A stretch of 64,000 nucleotides of DNA from assembly GCA_934675585.1 (NCBI GenBank), contig CAKUQY010000006.1:1-64000 (forward strand), given 5' to 3'. The DNA comes from an uncultured Opitutales bacterium. GTDB lineage: Bacteria; Verrucomicrobiota; Verrucomicrobiia; Opitutales; UBA953. A model generated the notes under the pieces. That model made no database searches, was not told where the DNA came from, and saw only the letters and a program-made list of their open reading frames with translations. The position numbers and the translations under genes were made by a program. Position 1 is the stretch's first letter. The number at the start of each line of letters is the position of its first letter. Shown here piece by piece: positions 44,567-53,879 of this stretch.

Positions 44567-45307
44567 TCAAATCTTTTTTGCCACCCAAAATCGCGTGTCG
44601 TCAGAAAAATTTTTCACAATTTCGTTCTCTTCACAAATTTCTGAACGCAGCGCAGAATACAAAATTTCAAAACCTGTTCCCGCGAGCGCATCCCGCACAG
44701 ATGCTGGCGTTGCTGCGTGAATAAACATTTCGCCGTTATCTGTAAAATGGTGATAATCGCCAAAATCATCGAGCGTTCCCGCCTGATTTCCGCGTTCCCA
44801 ACGTTCGCGTTCCCGCGCCCAATGCGCTTGGCGTTGAGGATGTGTTTGGTCGTGTCCTGTAAAAATAAAAATGCCGCCCGACTTTAACACGCGCGCAATT
44901 TCTGTTAAAGCGCGTTCCCGCCGTTCGCGTTTGGGAATCATTTGCAAACCATTAAACGCAAAAATTACTGCGTCGAAAATCGCGTTCCCGTAAGAAAGCG
45001 CCGTTGCGTCTTCTACCGCGAAATCAACTTGCGTTCCCGCGGGAACGTTTTCTAAAACGCCGCGCGCAAATTCTACCATCGGTTCTGCGAAATCGGTAAC
45101 AGTTAAATTTTTGTAGCCCAATTTTGACAATCCAAGCGCCACGCGCCCTGCTCCAGCGCCTAATTCGAGCACGCGGGCATTTTGCGGAATGTAGCACTCA
45201 AACAATTCGCGTTCGCTTTGCCAAAGCCCAACATTCACTGCCGCCCGCGCGTAATCTAACGCCACCGCCGGATTTGAAAAAAAACGCTGATTGATTTGAT
45301 TGTCCAC
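44567..45307 (-). CDS. Class I SAM-dependent methyltransferase
   Basis: 246 residues. Motif I ARVLELGAGAGRVALGLSKLG lies near residue 50, followed by NLTVTDFAEPMVEFARG, VDFAVEDATALSYGNAIFDA and EIARVLKSGGIFIFTGH, the standard order of a Rossmann methyltransferase. The C-terminal part (DYHHFTDNGEMFIHAATPAS) is substrate-binding in related small-molecule enzymes. The substrate cannot be inferred from context. Motif copies are frequent (VPAGTQ, RERR, AGT). Confidence 0.85.
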   Translation of the reverse strand: MDNQINQRFFSNPAVALDYARAAVNVGLWQSERELFECYIPQNARVLELGAGAGRVALGLSKLGYKNLTVTDFAEPMVEFARGVLENVPAGTQVDFAVEDATALSYGNAIFDAVIFAFNGLQMIPKRERRERALTEIARVLKSGGIFIFTGHDQTHPQRQAHWARERERWERGNQAGTLDDFGDYHHFTDNGEMFIHAATPASVRDALAGTGFEILYSALRSEICEENEIVKNFSDDTRFWVAKKI

Positions 45308-45533
45308 AACACCTATTGTCGTCGCTCACGCCTTTTCGCTAACGCTCAAAGATCCGTTTTGCATAATTATTTTTTCGAAAAACAAAACTCTTTTTTACGA
45401 AACATTGTTAATAAAATTGAACCCATCGTAGCTGAATTCAAATATCGACATAAAAAGCTACACAAAATTTAAATTTTCTCCCTGAACCGCGAATGTTAAT
45501 GAGCGGGCGTGAGCTACTCGCAATCGGTGTTAA
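45308..45533. repeat. Intergenic region with family C repeat copy 2
   Basis: 45308-45486 holds no gene; it is AT-rich. Family C (45487-45533) starts CCGCGAATGTTAATGAGCGG and ends ACTCGCAATCGGTGTTAA. It closely matches 12609-12655, and its TTA again supplies a stop codon, here of the TPR gene. Confidence 0.7.
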
Positions 45534-47296
45534 AAATCGCGGGATTCGTGATAATTAGCTTTTACCAATGGCGCAATTAAGCGTTTTAATGCGCGGGAAC
45601 GTGCCTCGGGAACGGCTTGCGTTGTTGAAAGCCACAAGGCGATTTCTTGCCAAACAGCGGGATTTGGACGGCGCATTTGGGTCAGCACTTGAATTTCTTT
45701 TTCGAGCGGCGTGCGCGTAGCGTTGCCTTCAATCAAGCCCAATTTAATGCGCAACAAAATCATATCTGCGCGCAATTGTGAGTGCCACGGGAACGCCTTT
45801 AATGCTGCGCTTGCGACTTGATAAGCGGTTTCGTCTTCGCCCACGCGGCGCATTAATGCGATGACAGAAATCAATTCGTCGGGCGTGTGATTGGGCAATT
45901 CTAAAAATTGCGCCAAGAGCAATTGCGAGTGTTCCCGCAAACGTTTTTCATCGGCAGCATTTTGCGTTCCCGCGCGTGCATAAGCCGCTGCCAAAATGGC
46001 TTTGGTCGCGGCTTCGTAATCGTTAAACAATTCAGGTTTTGCCTGCGTAATCGCGGCGTAATCGCGAATAGCTTTGTCGGCGTTTCCGGCGGTCAATGTC
46101 GCTTCAATTTCAGCAGCGACAAACATTGCGGGAGCGATATTGCGTTCGATCGCGCTACGCAAACAACGTTCGGCGATTTCTGGTTTTCCTGTTTCTGCCG
46201 CAAGATTTGCGAGCGACAAAAGCGCGGTTTGGCTCGATGCAAAATTAGTAAAAATGGATTCGACTTCTTCGCGGGAACGCTCTTCTTTGCCCATTTTGTT
46301 GAACAAATAAAGGCGTTGCAAATAAGGCGTTGCCGAATTTGGATTTTCGGCGATACGGCGATCGGCAACTTTTAACGCGGCGTCCAAATCGCCCAAACGC
46401 TGATAATAATGCGACAATTGCGACAAAATCACGTCGCGTTTTTCGGGCGCGAACGCTGCCAAACCATCTTCCAAAATTTTGATCGCGGCATCGGTTTCGT
46501 TTAATTCAAACAAACAACGCGATTTCAAAATCATACCTTGCTGCGAATCGGCAATGCCTTCGCTGTCGAGCACTTGCAAAGCGTTTTCGTAATCGCCGAT
46601 CCAGAAAAACGCGATCGCCGCGTGGTTTGCGATTGCGCGGTGCACTTCGGCGGGCAATTTTTCTTTCAGCAAAACGCTGGCTTGTTTGGCGGCAATGCGG
46701 TCTTGTTGCAAATTTGATAAGGCATCAAAATAACGATTAAAATAAGTCGGTGCCAACTCGCTTTGCATGTCCAAAAATTTAATGCCATAATGCAATGTTT
46801 GCAATGCTTGCTTGGGCTCAATCAATGACGCAAACAACAAACGCGCTTTCACATTGGCGGGATCGCATTTGAGCGCAATTTGCACTGTTGCCAACGCGTC
46901 CTCCAAACGCTTGCCATCGCGCGCCACAAACGCCGTTTCCGTAAAATATTCTCCCAAATCGCGAATGTGATCCGCACGGATTTTCTCCCAATCTTCGGGC
47001 GTTTTTACAACTTTTGCCAACGCAAAAACAGTTTTGCGACGCAGCGCGGGATCGGTAATTTTAGGCGCTTCATTATCCAACAAACGTTGCGCACAAGCCG
47101 CAACATCTTTGACATCTTTATAAAGCGCGAGCTCCGACAAAAACAGCGTGTTCAAAAATTCTCCCAATTGCGCATTTTCAGGCGTTCCCGCGGGAACGCT
47201 ACTTTTTTCTTCGGGTAAATCTTGTCCGTAAGTTTGAGGACTTGGGAAAACGAAAGGAATCATAGCGAGTGATGTGAAAAGAATTTTTTTGTACAC
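45530..47296 (-). CDS. Exported TPR-repeat protein
   Basis: 588 residues from a GTG start, with a signal peptide (MYKKILFTSLAMIPFVFPSP) and a long array of helix pairs. Typical TPR positions are visible in DAALKVADRRIAENPNSATP and AETGKPEIAERCLRSAIERN. It is probably a periplasmic scaffold or assembly factor; partners are unknown. It ends in DNA shared with scpA's 3' end (family C repeat), so the C-terminal residues may be secondary. panB lies 20 bases downstream of... rather, panB ends 19 bases before this gene's start side, transcribed in the same direction and upstream of it. Confidence 0.75.
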   Translation of the reverse strand: MYKKILFTSLAMIPFVFPSPQTYGQDLPEEKSSVPAGTPENAQLGEFLNTLFLSELALYKDVKDVAACAQRLLDNEAPKITDPALRRKTVFALAKVVKTPEDWEKIRADHIRDLGEYFTETAFVARDGKRLEDALATVQIALKCDPANVKARLLFASLIEPKQALQTLHYGIKFLDMQSELAPTYFNRYFDALSNLQQDRIAAKQASVLLKEKLPAEVHRAIANHAAIAFFWIGDYENALQVLDSEGIADSQQGMILKSRCLFELNETDAAIKILEDGLAAFAPEKRDVILSQLSHYYQRLGDLDAALKVADRRIAENPNSATPYLQRLYLFNKMGKEERSREEVESIFTNFASSQTALLSLANLAAETGKPEIAERCLRSAIERNIAPAMFVAAEIEATLTAGNADKAIRDYAAITQAKPELFNDYEAATKAILAAAYARAGTQNAADEKRLREHSQLLLAQFLELPNHTPDELISVIALMRRVGEDETAYQVASAALKAFPWHSQLRADMILLRIKLGLIEGNATRTPLEKEIQVLTQMRRPNPAVWQEIALWLSTTQAVPEARSRALKRLIAPLVKANYHESRDF

Positions 47297-47315
47297 GGTA
47301 AAAAATATTTAAAGG

Positions 47316-48086
47316 TTAACATTTGCGCGCTTTGACATCGTCGCGCCACGCAGCAATTGCCGCGCTCGCTTGCGCGCCAAGATCGGCATAAATTTTTGCG
47401 AACGATGGTTTTTTTGGCGACAAACCGAGAATGTCGTGCATCACCAAAACTTGTCCGCTCGTTGCCGTTCCCGCGCCGATGCCAATGGTGGGGATTGCGA
47501 CAGATTCTGTAATTTTTTGCGCGAGTTCGGCAGGCATCATTTCCAAAAGCAACGCAAACGCTCCCGCGGCTTCGTGAGCTTTGGCGGCTTCAAAAATCGC
47601 GTTCGCTTCGGCTTCGGTTTTGCCATGTTTGCGATAACCGCCCTCCGCCAAAACGCGTTGCGCCTGCAAACCAATGTGCGCCCACACGGGAACCCCCGCC
47701 GCGACCAGCCGCTTAACCGTCGGTGCCATTTCCGCGCCGCCCTCGATTTTCACCGCCTCCGCGCCGCAAGTTTGCATCAAACGCATACAAACTTTTAACA
47801 AATCTAAAAATTCGCCGTGCGCCACACCAAACGGAATATCCACCGCAATCAACGCATCGGGCTTGGCGCGCGCAACCGCCGCGCAATGATGACACATCAT
47901 GTCCACCGTCACGGGAACGGGATTTTCAAAGCCCAAAACAACGTTCCCGACACTGTCGCCGATCAAAATCACATCAACATCTGCCGCCGTTGCCAAACGC
48001 GCCATTACCGCGTCATAAGCCGTAATGCAAACAATCGGCGTTCCCGCAAGACGCGCCTGATTCAAAGTTTTTATCGTGCGTTTCAT
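47316..48086 (-). CDS. panB: 3-methyl-2-oxobutanoate hydroxymethyltransferase
   Basis: 256 residues, near-normal length. VCITAYDAVMARLATAADVD and VILIGDSVGNVVLGFENPVP carry the metal-binding Asp and ketoisovalerate pocket; VKIEGG and GAGTATSGQVLVMHDILGL are also family signatures. It transfers a one-carbon unit to 2-oxoisovalerate, the first step to pantothenate and coenzyme A. No panC is adjacent. It is followed 19 bases later by the TPR gene on the same strand. Confidence 0.95.
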   Translation of the reverse strand: MKRTIKTLNQARLAGTPIVCITAYDAVMARLATAADVDVILIGDSVGNVVLGFENPVPVTVDMMCHHCAAVARAKPDALIAVDIPFGVAHGEFLDLLKVCMRLMQTCGAEAVKIEGGAEMAPTVKRLVAAGVPVWAHIGLQAQRVLAEGGYRKHGKTEAEANAIFEAAKAHEAAGAFALLLEMMPAELAQKITESVAIPTIGIGAGTATSGQVLVMHDILGLSPKKPSFAKIYADLGAQASAAIAAWRDDVKARKC

Positions 48087-48433
48087 AGTTCCATTTTACA
48101 CATATTTTGCACGCAAAGCAAAACCGCGAAAAGAAATTTTATCCACGAATTACCCGAATAACACGAATGATTTTCACGCGGATTGCGCGGATTTAAAGCA
48201 AATTACGCAAAATTTTGTTAGGGTTTTATGGGAAATTCGCGGGAACGCTGGATTTTCTCGCCCGAAAAACCAAGTGCCGAAGCATCGGCAGTTAAGCCAC
48301 CGAGTTTTTCTGCGGGAACGGGTTTTGAAGTTCGCGCAGATTTCGCAGAACGCGTAGATTTTTTATCCACGAATTGCCCGAATTTCACCAATTGCGCAAA
48401 TTTTTGTTGAGGTTTTTATTTATCGAAAGTTGA
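48087..48433. repeat. Intergenic repeat region, family A copy
   Basis: No gene is seen. A short partial copy (ATCCACGAATTACCCGAATA, about 48141-48180) is followed by a fuller family A copy from about 48235 to 48420, with CGGGAACGCTGGATTTTCTC, the CCGAAGCATCGGCAG hairpin and GCAGATTTCGCAGAACGCG. Confidence 0.8.
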
Positions 48434-49774
48434 CTAATCTTTAATCGTCGCTAAAAATTTTTTCAACAAAAATACACAAAAATGCGGGAACGTATAAATA
48501 TTATTTTCGCACCCGATATTGCCCTTGACAAATTTAACGCCGAATTTGATTTCTGGATAATCATCGCTTTTTATCACCGTCGCAAGCGATTTCGCCGTAT
48601 TATTTCCCGCTTTAATTTCCACGGGAACGAGATTTTTCTGCGTGCGGACAAAAAAATCCAATTCAAGCGTTGAATTTTCTTTTTTAAAAAACCGCAAAAC
48701 ATAATCCGATTTCACAAGCGCCTCGCCAATAATACTCTCGAAGAGTCCGCCCTTGTAAACATTCAAATTTTTATTCTGGCGCAAATCGTCCTGCGCCTCG
48801 TCATCGAGTTGAGAAAGCAAAAGTCCGCTGTCCGCGTAATAAATTTTGATATTGTTTTCAATCACATTGCCTTTCAACGGCAATTCAGGCGTCTGCAAAG
48901 CGCGCGCAACGTTAACAATTCCCGCCTCTTCAAGCCATTCCACACAGCCGCGATAATCGGAAAACCGCGCTCCCGACTTTATTTTGCTCACCTGAAATTT
49001 TTTATTCTGTTTCCCCAACTGAAACACAACGGATTCAAAAACATTGGAAATTCTCGCTTTGTCAACGCCGACGGCGTATTTGCGAATATCGTCTTTATAA
49101 CCGTTTACAATCTGCTTTTGCAGTTCCCTGATGTTCGAAAAATTTTTGCTTTCAATAAAATTTTCAACCACTTCTGGCATACCTCCGACAATACAATAAT
49201 CCAAAAATAAATTTTCATAGAGTTTTAATGCACCGTCGGAAAATGCCCGCCCTTCGATCATGTGCGACAAGATTTCGTCTTTAATTTCATCGCCATAACC
49301 ATGAGCCCACAGGAATTCCTCAAAATCGAAGGATTTCATTTCCAAATCAGTTTTATATCCGACACTGACACTTGAAATTTCCCGATAATTAATTCCCAAA
49401 AGCGAACCGCTACAAATCACATCAAAACGTCCGTCAAGATTAAAAAATTTCAATGTCGTTACAATATCTGGGAACGCTTGAATTTCATCAAAAACAATCA
49501 ACGTTTCATTCGGAACAAACTTAAAGTCTGGATTAACCCGCGAAATACTTTTTATCACTTCGACGGCAGAATAGCCATCATCAACAATCTGTGTATATTT
49601 TGGCTCTTCGACAAAATTAATGTAAACGCAATTCTTATAATGCGTTTTTGAAAAATGCAAAATCGAACGCGTTTTCCCCACTTGACGTGCACCCTTTATA
49701 ATCAGCGGCTTTCGAGAAACATCACGTTTCCAATTTGCAAAATAAGCATCGATTTTCCGTCTTAAATATTCCAC
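48434..49774 (-). CDS. AAA ATPase with DUF4143 domain (second of two)
   Basis: 446 residues from a GTG start. KPLIIKGARQVGKTRSILHF is the Walker A segment and LIVFDEIQAFPDIV Walker B. DVICSGSLLGINYREISSVS is the sensor region typical of this family, and ELDFFVRTQKNLVPVEIKAG is the nuclease-like C-terminal block (D...E-x-K). Compared with the copy at 34.1 kb it belongs to a different subgroup. It lies alone between two intergenic repeat regions, suggesting it was acquired or moved by recombination. Function is unknown. Confidence 0.85.
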   Translation of the reverse strand: MEYLRRKIDAYFANWKRDVSRKPLIIKGARQVGKTRSILHFSKTHYKNCVYINFVEEPKYTQIVDDGYSAVEVIKSISRVNPDFKFVPNETLIVFDEIQAFPDIVTTLKFFNLDGRFDVICSGSLLGINYREISSVSVGYKTDLEMKSFDFEEFLWAHGYGDEIKDEILSHMIEGRAFSDGALKLYENLFLDYCIVGGMPEVVENFIESKNFSNIRELQKQIVNGYKDDIRKYAVGVDKARISNVFESVVFQLGKQNKKFQVSKIKSGARFSDYRGCVEWLEEAGIVNVARALQTPELPLKGNVIENNIKIYYADSGLLLSQLDDEAQDDLRQNKNLNVYKGGLFESIIGEALVKSDYVLRFFKKENSTLELDFFVRTQKNLVPVEIKAGNNTAKSLATVIKSDDYPEIKFGVKFVKGNIGCENNIYTFPHFCVFLLKKFLATIKD

Positions 49775-50495
49775 GGGAACATATTAACACAAAACGCCCT
49801 TAAAATAAAGAAAAATACATTTTTATGAGCGAGTTTCTCCTACGAAAACACATTTTTATGAGCGAGTTTCGCCTGTAAAAATACATTTTCATGGACATTT
49901 TTTTTGGGGGTTAGACAAGAATCGCGGGAACGCCAGATTTTCTCGCCCGAAAAACAAAGATTACGAAGTTTCGGCGATTAAGCTGCAAGTTCTTCTGCGG
50001 GAATGGGTTTTTGAAGTTCGCGCAGATTCCACAGAACGCACAGATTTTTTATCCACGAATTGCCCGAATTTCACGGATTATTTTTTTAACCGCAAAGAAA
50101 TCAAAGGAAACAAAGGCTTGATCTTAAGGCAGATTTAGAACAAATTTCACGAATTTTTTATTTGGGTTTTGTTTGGGTTTTGTTTGGCGGGAACGGTTTT
50201 TGAAGTTCGCGCAGATTCCGCAGAACGCGCAGATTTTTTATCCACGAATTACCCGAATTACACAGATTATTTTTTTAACCGCAAAGAAATCAAAGGAAAC
50301 AAAGGCTTGATTTTAAGGCGGTTTTAAAACAAATTTCACGGATTTTTATTTGGATTTTATTCGGCGGGAACGGGTTTTGAGAGCTGGAAGCGCGACTTTT
50401 TTCTACCCAGGGCGAAAGCCCTGGGTAGCAAATAAAAATAACCAGCCCTGAAAGGGCGACTCTCATCACAGACACAATCCTTACAGAAAAATAAT
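49775..50495. repeat. 720-bp intergenic region with two family A copies and a perfect hairpin
   Basis: No gene is seen. ACATTTTTATGAGCGAGTTTC is repeated at about 49817 and 49852. Family A copies lie at about 49920-50165 and 50185-50375. CTACCCAGGGC-GAAA-GCCCTGGGTAG (50403-50428) is an 11-bp perfect stem with a GAAA tetraloop. CAGCCCTGAAAGGGCG follows at 50443, matching 38103. The hairpin lies 68 bases past the licD stop and may end that operon. Confidence 0.8.
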
Positions 50496-51302
50496 TTATT
50501 TTTTATACCAAGCCTTAAAACTGTGATTTGAAACGCGTTTTTCAACGGGCGGAAGTTGCATATAATCTCCATAAAGATTACTCAAATAGCTCTTCCATCC
50601 TTTCATTACTTTAAAATTTTTACCTTCAAATTCAATGTCAATAAAATCATCAAAACAAGACTTTGAAAGAATTTCCCTTACACCATATCCCCAAGACATA
50701 CAACCACGAAAAGGACTTTTTTCATAATTAGACCAAGAAACAAAAAACGAAAAGCATGCCAAACACCAAGAACTGGGAATCATCCACGAAAACAATTTAA
50801 AAATAGGTAAACTTATCATTCGTTTAAGTGAACGACCTTCACGGAACCAAGCACTTTTTTTAGCTCCCATAAATTGATAAATATAACTTCTCAATCTTAA
50901 AACACGTCGCCCGTCTTTCTCGTAATTAACGGAAAAACCATCGATCGGGAAAACATCAACATAAACTCCCGCCTCAATCTCAGGAAAAGCATTTTCAATC
51001 AAAAGCGTATTGTCATCGTAAACTTTTGCAAACGGATAAATATAACTTTTATCACTTTTGTAAGTGTGAACGCTCGCACCGTCTACCTTAAATTCCTTGC
51101 AAAATTTTTCATAATCGGGACGTGGCATAAAAATATCGACATCGTCGTCCCAAGGAATAAATCCTTTATGTCGAATCGCACCGAGTAGCGTTCCCCCGCA
51201 AAGAGAATACTTCAAATGATACTCTTCGCAAAATTTGTGAATTTTTTCAAGAAGCCCTAATTCAATTTTTTGAATTTCTTTAACATCTGTAATTTCTTTC
51301 AT
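50496..51302 (-). CDS. LicD-family phosphotransferase
   Basis: 268 residues. YSLCGGTLLGAIRHKGFIP and WDDDVDIFMPRPDYEKF form the LicD signature, a nucleotidyltransferase-like fold with catalytic Asp residues. LicD enzymes attach phosphocholine or another phospho-alcohol from a CDP-activated donor to surface glycans. The IspD-like cytidylyltransferase four genes upstream could make such a donor. The ATG overlaps the flippase stop (ATGA), so it is the last gene of the polysaccharide operon. The donor is inferred, not shown. Confidence 0.88.
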   Translation of the reverse strand: MKEITDVKEIQKIELGLLEKIHKFCEEYHLKYSLCGGTLLGAIRHKGFIPWDDDVDIFMPRPDYEKFCKEFKVDGASVHTYKSDKSYIYPFAKVYDDNTLLIENAFPEIEAGVYVDVFPIDGFSVNYEKDGRRVLRLRSYIYQFMGAKKSAWFREGRSLKRMISLPIFKLFSWMIPSSWCLACFSFFVSWSNYEKSPFRGCMSWGYGVREILSKSCFDDFIDIEFEGKNFKVMKGWKSYLSNLYGDYMQLPPVEKRVSNHSFKAWYKK

Positions 51303-52834
51303 CGCTTTAGATTAATTTTATTTAAAAATTTTTGTCGAAAAGTTAAAAACAAACTTCGCTCTTCATTCCCGAATCCCAAAAACCAAATCGCGGGAACACA
51401 AAAAAACAGCCACAAAATACTTGTCGTAAAAAATGTTTGCCATCCTTGCCCGCAATAAAAAACAATCATCGCGGGAACGGGAACGCACAAAAGCGAAACA
51501 ACTCCCGCGGGAACGCAAACTTTCGCAATAAATTTACGCACGGGCAATGCAACTTTTTTTCTTAAAATAATCAATCGAGAAACCATCATCGCAAAATTTA
51601 CGACAATGCGAATTCCCAAAACCGCCTCTGGCGCCGCGCCCAGTTTCAAGGCAAAATAGGCGCACGGTAAATTCAATAAATTTAACGAGCTCACGCAAAT
51701 CGCGTAAACTTTAATATCACCCGTTGCTCCGATCAAAACCCAAAGCGGACCGTTTATTGCGTCAATCATCAAAAAAATCAGCATCAGTCGCACAAAATTT
51801 TCAGTGTGCGCGGGAACATTTGTAAGCCAAACTCCCAATAAAAAATCAATATTCAAAAATACGGGAACGGCAAGTAGAAACATTAAAAAATACGACATTT
51901 TAGACGCACCAAAAATCAAACGAATAAAATACGAACGATCGTTTTCCGCGTAAGATTTCACTATTTGTGGGTTAAACGCCGTTTGAAAATTGGAAACAAA
52001 CTGATAAACGGCGCTATTCACCTGGTTTGTGATTCCCATTGCAGCATTGACGACAACACCATAAAAAATATTCAATAACATATTGCCACCCTGACCCGCC
52101 GACATAATCGCGATTCCGGAAATCAAATTCCATCCCGAAAATGACAAAATTTCTTTAAACATTTGGCGTTCCCGAGGAAACGAAAACTTGATTGTTTCAG
52201 GGAAATTACGGGAACAATAAATTTTAAAAACCCACGACGTTCCCGCAATTACCAAAAACATCAACAACGCATAAAAAATTAATCTGTCACAACCGCCGAC
52301 ACTCAACAGAAAAACAATTAAAAGTTTCGCCAAACATTCGCTAATTCCAACAACCGCAAAAAAATCCATTCGTTCGTGCGCAACAATTAAAGCGTTAAAC
52401 GGAACTCGAATAATACTGACAAACGTTCCCGCCACTGAAATTTGAAAAACCCAATTTGCGGCTTCCAAACGCGCCGCGGGAACGCTCATTTGAGTATTCA
52501 AAAACCACAGACCAATCGTTTCTGAAAGCAAAGCAATCAATAATCCTATAAAAATATGAATTACCAAACTCGTGTTAAAAACACGATTAAGCCGTTCAAA
52601 ATTTTTCTTGCCAAGCTCAAAATTTAAAAATCGCTGCGTCGCACCGCTAAGCGCATTGTTTAAAAAAGTAAACAAAACGACAACGCCACCGACAATATTA
52701 TAAATGCCAAAATCCTCAACACCCAAATATTCCAAAAGCAACCGCGAAGCCCAAAAAGAAATGCCCATCGCTACTGCCATGCGCAAATAAAGCATGACGG
52801 TATTTTTAGCAATTCTTTCTGTGCGGGAAGACAT
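51299..52834 (-). CDS. Polysaccharide flippase (Wzx/MATE-like)
   Basis: 511 residues with about 12-14 hydrophobic segments. YLRMAVAMGISFWASRLLLE near the start and GIYNIVGGVVVLFTFLNNAL are typical of the oligosaccharide flippase (PST) family. It would move lipid-linked repeat units across the inner membrane. Its ATG lies one base after the TAA of the small frame that continues the pyruvyltransferase, and its stop overlaps licD, so expression is probably coupled through the operon. Several copies of the iterated motif are accommodated as VPA or AGT. Confidence 0.88.
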   Translation of the reverse strand: MSSRTERIAKNTVMLYLRMAVAMGISFWASRLLLEYLGVEDFGIYNIVGGVVVLFTFLNNALSGATQRFLNFELGKKNFERLNRVFNTSLVIHIFIGLLIALLSETIGLWFLNTQMSVPAARLEAANWVFQISVAGTFVSIIRVPFNALIVAHERMDFFAVVGISECLAKLLIVFLLSVGGCDRLIFYALLMFLVIAGTSWVFKIYCSRNFPETIKFSFPRERQMFKEILSFSGWNLISGIAIMSAGQGGNMLLNIFYGVVVNAAMGITNQVNSAVYQFVSNFQTAFNPQIVKSYAENDRSYFIRLIFGASKMSYFLMFLLAVPVFLNIDFLLGVWLTNVPAHTENFVRLMLIFLMIDAINGPLWVLIGATGDIKVYAICVSSLNLLNLPCAYFALKLGAAPEAVLGIRIVVNFAMMVSRLIILRKKVALPVRKFIAKVCVPAGVVSLLCVPVPAMIVFYCGQGWQTFFTTSILWLFFCVPAIWFLGFGNEERSLFLTFRQKFLNKINLKR

Positions 52835-52835
52835 T

Positions 52836-52979
52836 TTACAACGTCGCTTCCTGCGGCACTTTTTTTAATTCAAATGGGCAAACTTCAAGTAATTTTTCCG
52901 TTTTCTCGTAAATGAGTTCTTTTGGAAAAACTCGTGCTGCCGCCTTTAATTCTTCAAATGTTGTATTTTCTGAAATCAT
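52836..52979 (-). CDS. Out-of-frame 3' tail of the pyruvyltransferase gene (47 codons)
   Basis: From ATG 52979, which overlaps the TGA of the upstream frame (ATGA), the translation MISENTTFEELKAAARVFPK continues to LLEVCPFELKK. That reads like the C-terminal helix and LLxxCPF ending known from polysaccharide pyruvyltransferases rather than an independent protein. With 9 or 12 bases instead of 11 in the G tract at 52989-52999, the upstream gene would read straight into it, giving a protein of about 346 residues. It ends one base before the flippase ATG. Confidence 0.7.
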   Translation of the reverse strand: MISENTTFEELKAAARVFPKELIYEKTEKLLEVCPFELKKVPQEATL

Positions 52980-53875
52980 AATTGAACAGGGGGGGGGGGT
53001 AAAAATGTCCCATTTTCAAGAGATGCATAAAAATCGCGAAACTTAAAATCCCAACCATTAACATGCTCGCAGAATTCAATCCATGTTGCAGGGACGCCAT
53101 ACGCAGCGGCGACAATTAAACCATGAAGCGATTCTGAAACAACAAAATCGCACGAACAAATTTCATCAATAAAATCACGCCAATTTTTATACCCTTGAAC
53201 AAGAATTAATTTCGCATTTGTTATTTTAGAAATAAAACTTTCAATCCGATCATTAAAATTATTCAACGTTAGAAAATGAGGAATTACTCCAATTCGAAAA
53301 TGTCTTTTTAATTTTTTAGGTTCATAAAATCTTGGTAATAAAAGAGCGGGATCTCCAAAAATTTCAGGACATTTAATTCCTTGATTTATTAACCATTCCC
53401 GAGTTAATGGTCCTCTCACTGCAAGAATCTTCTTTGGGGAAGTAGCAATTTTCAATGGCCGATTTATTTCCTTTTCTGCCTTAAAAAAAACCGTTTGAAA
53501 ATGTCCTGATACACCCGTTCCCCAAATTACTGATTTTTTTTGAGGGCGAGCAATCAAACCACTTCCAATAAGAACAAAATTCTTCAATCTCAAAAATCTG
53601 GCTATTTTTGAATTTGGATAATATAAAACTTTTAATCCTGTAGCTTCTCGAAAAAAATTTACATTCAAATCATCGCCCCAATTATTAGGCAAAACTTCTC
53701 CTTTTTTCGTTTGTTGAATCATATTGCATACAAGAATTGTTTTGTAAGGGGAAAAGACCTGGGCAAACAAACAACGCAAAACAATAACTCCTGAGATCAA
53801 TTCTGATCGAAGCGCCGAAATAATCTCCCAAGTTTTCTTAGGAACACATTTTTTTATAATATTTTTAACTCTCAT
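52976..53875 (-). CDS. Polysaccharide pyruvyltransferase, truncated by a slippery tract
   Basis: 299 residues in the present frame. NWGDDLNVNFFREATGL and VIWGTGVSGHFQ are family hallmarks. AVRGPLTREWLINQG and IFGDPALLLPRFY follow, then SCDFVVSESLHGLIVAAAYG and PATWIEFCEH. These match the PS_pyruv_trans family, which transfers pyruvate from PEP to hydroxyls of surface sugars. The reading frame then enters the poly-C run and stops after PPPPVQL, short of the usual end. The missing tail is present in the next frame. The gene may therefore be in an OFF or altered state in this assembly. It lies 4 bases after the epimerase in the operon. Confidence 0.85.
   Translation of the reverse strand: MRVKNIIKKCVPKKTWEIISALRSELISGVIVLRCLFAQVFSPYKTILVCNMIQQTKKGEVLPNNWGDDLNVNFFREATGLKVLYYPNSKIARFLRLKNFVLIGSGLIARPQKKSVIWGTGVSGHFQTVFFKAEKEINRPLKIATSPKKILAVRGPLTREWLINQGIKCPEIFGDPALLLPRFYEPKKLKRHFRIGVIPHFLTLNNFNDRIESFISKITNAKLILVQGYKNWRDFIDEICSCDFVVSESLHGLIVAAAYGVPATWIEFCEHVNGWDFKFRDFYASLENGTFLPPPPVQL
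52989..52999 (-). repeat. Homopolymer G11 (C11 in the coding strand) in the pyruvyltransferase gene
   Basis: Eleven G on the plus strand encode the Pro run at the end of the present frame. It lies within the gene near its 3' end. Tracts this long slip during replication. At 11 the frame ends four codons later; at 9 or 12 it joins the 47-codon tail. Confidence 0.9.
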
Positions 53876-53879
53876 AAAA

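Noticed and set aside
37845-50375. Family A repeats as a CRISPR array
   Set aside because: Copies are hundreds to thousands of bases apart, vary in length and have no regular spacers; no cas gene is present.
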